57,679 bases of DNA, from contig CAMYVQ010000014.1 in NCBI GenBank assembly GCA_947302435.1, positions 1 through 57,679 of the forward strand. Reading direction: 5' to 3'. The position numbers were made by a program, and so were the translations under genes. This DNA is from an uncultured Prevotella sp. (GTDB lineage Bacteria > Bacteroidota > Bacteroidia > Bacteroidales > Bacteroidaceae). Each line of letters starts with the position of its first letter. Position 1 is the first letter of the stretch. Of this stretch, positions 53,569 to 57,679 are shown in pieces. A model generated the notes under the pieces. That model saw only the letters and a program-made list of their open reading frames with translations. It ran no database searches and had not been told where the DNA came from.

Positions 53569-55353
53569 CTATTTCTTCGTCTTAGTAGATTTATACGCAG
53601 AGTTCTGGACAAGACTGGTGTTGATTTCCACCTCGTCCTGGTTGATGGGCATGTAGAGATAACGCTCGTCGCGCATCTTTGCCTTCATGGCCGCAGGCAC
53701 GGTGTACTTGCGCAGGGCCAGCTCATAGAACTCGTCACTGACGGTGCCATAGCCCTCCGACAGCTTCTTGGTCAGGTCAGCCGGTGTACTTGTGTGGCGA
53801 TAGTTGTAGCGCATCAGATCATACCAGCGTTTTCCCTCGAAGCAAAGCTCCCTTGCGCGTTCTTCCAGCACCAGACTCTCCATCTTGTCTTTATATACAA
53901 CATAGCTGATTGACTTGCCCGTATTGGTGATGGCACGGTCGTTGACGAACTTGCAGATGTTGAAGGCATCCTCGTTGCGGGTGTCGGTTGCACTCTTCCC
54001 ATTCAGGTCATAGAGCTGGACGAGTGCTTCTGCCTTCATCAGCATCACATCGGTCAACCGGTAGAAAATCCAGTTCCTGTTCATGGCATTGGTCCGGCTG
54101 CCAGAGGGGTTGCTTTGGGCGGTTCCGCTGCTACCTGCCGTCGCCAAGGCGACATACTTACGCAAGCCATACTGATCGACCGTTCCGTTAGCATCATACA
54201 AATACTCAAAGAGGCGCTGGTCAACAGTGTTGAACCAGATACTTTTTCCACTATTTGTCTCGTCAATCGTTGCGAATACGCCAGATGCCTTCAGATAGCC
54301 ATAGCTGTTGCCTGTCTTGTTCTCATAGCGATAGTACATCTGGTCGAGTCCCGTATTGCTGCCATTTCCCGAGAGTTTGAACTGTAACTCAAAAATGCTC
54401 TCATCGGCATTCTGTCCGGCCTGCCCGAAAAGATTGTTGTACATGTCACTGTTTTCCGACAGGTAGTAGTCTTTCTTGACGGCATCACCGCCTAACCTGC
54501 GGAATGCCGGAGTCTGCTCGTAGGCTTCTTTCTTGGCCTTGATCACCTTGTCGCAGCAGTCCACACAGGCCTGATAGTCGGATGCATCGCGGTTAACCGA
54601 TGCACGCCACAGGTAGATGTCGGCCAAGAGGGCATTGATGCCATCCTGATTCAAGTAGCCTTTGTCGCGCCAGTCACCGTATGTGGAGCCCGAAACGGCA
54701 TATTTGGATGCCTCCTGCAGGTCGTTGATACACATGTCGAGCACCTCGGCGGGACTCACCTGTCCGATGTTCATGTCGTCACTGCTGTTCATGTAGGCAC
54801 CCTGTGTGACGGGAACGTCGTGGAACACACGCGACAGATAGAAATAGCACAATGCACGCAAGGCCAGCACCTGAGCCTTGTTGGCCTCATAGTCGCCCTG
54901 CATATAGTCTGGATCGACGGAGATCACGCTTTCAGCCTTCTCCAACACCAGATTGCAATAGTTGATGGCAGAATAGAAGGGATGCCATTCCGTGAAGGCA
55001 TTCTCAGGCACGATATTGTGCGAATAGATCTGCTGCAGGTCATTATAAAAGGATGCTGTTGCAGGCAGACTGTTCGTAATGACGAGTTCGTCGGAACGGA
55101 AGTCACCCCACACAATCATATTGCGAACGGCAACGGCGTTACGCAGCTGGGCGTATGCCGTAGCGACAACCGCGTCGACTTCGGTCTTCTTCTGCCAGAA
55201 GTCATCATCGACGGTCTTGTTGTCCGGCAGGATGACGGTGTCAACACAAGAAATGAAAAGTGAAGAGTGAAGAGTGAAGAATGCTGCGCATATCACCCAC
55301 CTTGTTATTTTGTTTGTCTTGGTCATCATAATATCTACTTTCTTATTACTCAT
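53569..55353 (-). CDS. SusD/RagB family nutrient-binding lipoprotein
   Basis: A protein of up to 594 residues; the more likely start is MTKTNK (residue 10, position 55326). The lipobox is FISC (Cys36). SusD features: ATAYAQLRNAVAVRNMIVWGDFRSDELV, LALRALCYFYLSRVFHDVPVT, DLQEASKYAV, DVMLMKAEALVQLYDLNGK and the C-terminal ERARELCFEGKRWYDLMRYN with YLYMPINQDE. Residues about 25-33 (FFTLHSSLF), the core of the signal peptide, are encoded by the GTGAAGA tandem repeat at 55256-55282, which is also the sequence making part of the recG insert. It starts 2 nt after the stop of the SusC-like gene it should partner. Confidence 0.93.
   Translation of the reverse strand: MSNKKVDIMMTKTNKITRWVICAAFFTLHSSLFISCVDTVILPDNKTVDDDFWQKKTEVDAVVATAYAQLRNAVAVRNMIVWGDFRSDELVITNSLPATASFYNDLQQIYSHNIVPENAFTEWHPFYSAINYCNLVLEKAESVISVDPDYMQGDYEANKAQVLALRALCYFYLSRVFHDVPVTQGAYMNSSDDMNIGQVSPAEVLDMCINDLQEASKYAVSGSTYGDWRDKGYLNQDGINALLADIYLWRASVNRDASDYQACVDCCDKVIKAKKEAYEQTPAFRRLGGDAVKKDYYLSENSDMYNNLFGQAGQNADESIFELQFKLSGNGSNTGLDQMYYRYENKTGNSYGYLKASGVFATIDETNSGKSIWFNTVDQRLFEYLYDANGTVDQYGLRKYVALATAGSSGTAQSNPSGSRTNAMNRNWIFYRLTDVMLMKAEALVQLYDLNGKSATDTRNEDAFNICKFVNDRAITNTGKSISYVVYKDKMESLVLEERARELCFEGKRWYDLMRYNYRHTSTPADLTKKLSEGYGTVSDEFYELALRKYTVPAAMKAKMRDERYLYMPINQDEVEINTSLVQNSAYKSTKTKK
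55256..55282 (-). repeat. GTGAAGA tandem repeat in a SusD signal peptide
   Basis: AAAAGTGAAGAGTGAAGAGT followed by GAAGAATG; the minus strand reads TTCACTCTTCACTC and encodes FFTLHSSLF. The recG element (41018-41125) has the same repeat and encodes SSLFTLHSSL. Confidence 0.8.
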
Positions 55354-55355
55354 TA

Positions 55356-57679
55356 TCAGAAGCCGAAGCTCAGGCTGGCCGTCACCGACTTGGATCTTGG
55401 GGTGGTGGCACTGTCAATAGCCGGGGTATAGGTGCCGGAAGCGATTTCCGGATCAATGCCAGAATACTTCGTCCAACAGAAGACGTTGTTCATGGTCACG
55501 TATGCCGACAGCGTGTTCAAGCCAAATTTCTTCAGGAACTTCTTGGGTACGTTGTAGGACAGTTGCAGGTTGTTCAGGCGCAGGAACGAGCCGTCTTCCA
55601 CAAAGCGTGAACTGATCTGATAGTTGTAACCTGTGCCATAGAGTGCCCTCGGCATTTGGGTCATGTCGCCGTCCTTGCGCCAACGGTAGGTGACCGACGA
55701 GGCCTGGTTCTCCGTGCCATACATGCTCTCCAATGCCATACGTGCCGTGTTGACAATCTTGTTGCCCCAGCGATAGTTGAAACGGGCCACCAGTTTCCAG
55801 TTCTCATATTGCATCGTGAGACTGAAACCGCCATTCACCTTTGGCAGCGAGTTGCCCAGATACTTGATGTCGAGTTCGTTGATGGTACCGTCATGGTTCA
55901 CATCCTCATAGATGGCATCGCCACCCTTGAACTCATAGTCCGCCTTACCATAATAATAGGTAAGGTGCTTGGGTACACCTGTGTTGGTCATGATGACCTT
56001 GCCGTTCTCGTCGGTAGCCACAGGGAAAGTCTTTCCTTCTGCAAGCTGCTGGTTGATCCATGCCTCATAGTCCCAGTCATAGCTCTCGCCACGGGCAACG
56101 GCCTGCTGCTGCAACTGCAACTGCTTGGTGTTATAGTTGGTGAGGTAGTCGTAGGTGTACTGGAACACGCCCAAGCTATTGAAACCGTAGATAGAACAGA
56201 GGGGGTCGCCCACCACGACACGGTTGAGGATGGTGGCAGCACCCCGGTCGGCATAATTGGGCTCTGAATTCAGGTTGTTGAGCACACGCTGATCCATCTC
56301 CAAGAGCTTGTTGACATTCTGTGCGATATTGAAAGAGGCGGAAAGCGAGAACTTGCCAGTCCTGACAAACTTATTGCCCGTCAGGGACAGCTCCCATCCC
56401 TTGTTCTCCATCTCGCCCACATTGCCGAATGACAGCGTGGTCGATGTGTTCCAGGTGGCTGTCGTCGGTATGGGCAGATTCTTCATAATCAGGTCTTTGG
56501 TATTCTCCTTATAGAGGTTCAGGTCAACCTCGAACATATCGTCGAGCAAGCCAATGTTGAAACCGACATTCATGCCAATCTTCTTCTGTGGGCGAAGGTC
56601 GTCGAGCTTCATGCCGCTCATGGTGGTGTAATAGGCTGAACCGTAGCGGCCCTGACGCAGGCTGTACTGGTTGAAGTAGTTGTCGACAGCCACACTTGAG
56701 CTACCCGTGATACCCCATGACCCACGGATGCCGAACATCGACACCACCTTCCTCAGAGACTTGAAGAACGGCTCCTCGCTGAGGTTGTAGCGCAGCGAGG
56801 CCGAGGGAGAATAGAACCAAGGATTCTTAGGACCGAACTTTGAGTTGCCGTCGGCACGCAGCGAGAAGCCGACATTGTAGCGCGACTTATAGGAGAAGTG
56901 GGCATTGTAGACCCAGTTCTGCCATGCCGACTTCGTGGTGATGGGCTGGTTGTCCATCTTGAGCAGACGGGCCGTAACGGTTGCCGACTCCACACCGTTG
57001 GGAATGGAGCTTTCTTCGACATACTGATAGTTGTTCTTCTGTGTGCCAGCCTCATAGCGGCCCATCATCGTCAGATAGAAATCCTCATTCTTGAAGGCAG
57101 GGGTGAAGATCAGTTCCACACGCGAGCCCATCTTGAACTGGTTGGTCTCCGTATTGGTGATGAAGTTATAGTTGGTATCTGTATAACTGCCATTGGACAG
57201 GCTACCCGGCATGAAGGTCGGCTTTGAATAGGCGTAGATGTCAAAATAGACACGACCGTTAAACGTCAGACGGGTCTGCCCGTTTTCCGTACCCAACAGC
57301 TCGTACTTCAGATTGAAATCGGGCACGATGCTATAGGTCTGTTCCTTCTGCCAGGAGTTGTTGGCGTAGGCCACGGGGTTGCCAATCTTCACGACATCCG
57401 ACAGCTGTTCCGAAGTGTAGTTACTGCCGTTGGCCGGAATCTTGCCAGCCGAGGTGGGATTCATGAGGAAATACTCGTCGGTCTCGTTGTTGAACCGGTC
57501 GTAGCGGTAGATGCTGGCATTGGGTGCCATGGCCAACGCCATGGCCAGCAAGGCACTGTTCGACTTGTTGTTCTTGCTGCTACCATAGGTATAGTTCTTC
57601 AGGTTGTCGGTATAGGTCAGCGCGAAGTTGGTGGAGAAGCGGATGCGGTCGCTCACGTTGTAGTCGAGCACCAAGCGGG
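55356..57679 (-). CDS. SusC/RagA TonB-linked outer-membrane transporter (5' part off the window)
   Basis: The C-terminal about 774 residues of a TonB-dependent SusC-like barrel. The frame is open to the right edge, so signal peptide, regulatory domain and plug are outside the window. Barrel hallmarks: SKFGPKNPWFYSPSASLRYN, FGIRGSWGITGSS, ENTKDLIMKNLPIP, the EDVNHDGTINELDIKYLG loop, GGFSLTMQYENWKLVARFNY and the closing FLRLNNLQLSYNVP, AYVTMNNVFCWTKYSGIDPE and ASLSFGF. It is the first visible gene of the cluster and pairs with the SusD gene 2 nt downstream. The operon promoter lies beyond the edge. Confidence 0.94.
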   Translation of the reverse strand, partial: RLVLDYNVSDRIRFSTNFALTYTDNLKNYTYGSSKNNKSNSALLAMALAMAPNASIYRYDRFNNETDEYFLMNPTSAGKIPANGSNYTSEQLSDVVKIGNPVAYANNSWQKEQTYSIVPDFNLKYELLGTENGQTRLTFNGRVYFDIYAYSKPTFMPGSLSNGSYTDTNYNFITNTETNQFKMGSRVELIFTPAFKNEDFYLTMMGRYEAGTQKNNYQYVEESSIPNGVESATVTARLLKMDNQPITTKSAWQNWVYNAHFSYKSRYNVGFSLRADGNSKFGPKNPWFYSPSASLRYNLSEEPFFKSLRKVVSMFGIRGSWGITGSSSVAVDNYFNQYSLRQGRYGSAYYTTMSGMKLDDLRPQKKIGMNVGFNIGLLDDMFEVDLNLYKENTKDLIMKNLPIPTTATWNTSTTLSFGNVGEMENKGWELSLTGNKFVRTGKFSLSASFNIAQNVNKLLEMDQRVLNNLNSEPNYADRGAATILNRVVVGDPLCSIYGFNSLGVFQYTYDYLTNYNTKQLQLQQQAVARGESYDWDYEAWINQQLAEGKTFPVATDENGKVIMTNTGVPKHLTYYYGKADYEFKGGDAIYEDVNHDGTINELDIKYLGNSLPKVNGGFSLTMQYENWKLVARFNYRWGNKIVNTARMALESMYGTENQASSVTYRWRKDGDMTQMPRALYGTGYNYQISSRFVEDGSFLRLNNLQLSYNVPKKFLKKFGLNTLSAYVTMNNVFCWTKYSGIDPEIASGTYTPAIDSATTPRSKSVTASLSFGF

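Overview
The window looks like chromosomal DNA of a Bacteroidales bacterium, most likely Prevotella or a close relative. Promoters follow the Bacteroidota pattern (-7 box TAnnTTTG, sometimes with TTTG about 19-22 nt upstream). Surface proteins end in type IX secretion (T9SS)-like tails. There are SusC/SusD pairs, a PorT-like barrel, BspA-type leucine-rich repeats, and DUF4251 and DUF4831 proteins. No rRNA or tRNA gene and no CRISPR array was seen.

Left part (1-17.6 kb): a structured leader of a gene lying off the left edge, two candidate small RNAs, an M23/LysM peptidase, and a 2,246-residue BspA-like protein with a cohesin-like/dockerin/cohesin-like C-terminal region. A 4.6-kb block follows: Nudix hydrolase and ADP-ribosylglycohydrolase behind a tandem 32-bp repeat, a small zinc-ribbon membrane protein, a Pif1-like helicase and a DUF4251 lipoprotein. 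This block lies between the intact 3' end of the BspA-like gene and a frameshifted 165-bp copy of that end. Next come an MNT nucleotidyltransferase with a truncated 44-residue HEPN-like partner, and clpB.

Middle part (17.6-43.6 kb): a tight four-gene operon encodes a 3,866-residue surface protein (GLUG, carboxypeptidase-regulatory-like and LamG-like modules), a lipoprotein, a second GLUG protein and a 53-residue Gly-rich/acidic peptide. Housekeeping genes follow: frr, rsgA, nnr, a DUF4831 gene, porT-like, a 2[4Fe-4S] ferredoxin, a GH3 glycosidase, recG, ispD and a DJ-1/PfpI gene. A RelE/ParE-type toxin-antitoxin pair comes next, with a decayed P-loop (zeta-toxin-like) fragment behind it.

Right part (43.6-57.7 kb, minus strand): a SusC-SusD-FAS1-FAS1-SusC-SusD cluster, probably one operon, whose first gene runs off the right edge. 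It shows two TonB-dependent uptake complexes and two fasciclin-domain lipoproteins, with no carbohydrate-active enzyme inside the visible part.

The main signal that gene calls do not explain is a set of short interspersed repeats. A 3 x 22-bp array occurs at two distant intergenic sites. A GC-rich 'CCCCCATCC...GGGGAGG' family and a 'GTGAAGA' family sit in frame inside rsgA, GH3, recG, ispD and SusD signal peptides, or directly beside stop codons. This resembles the protein-coding palindromic elements known from Rickettsia. It and the giant-adhesin/peptide operon are the best candidates for something undescribed.
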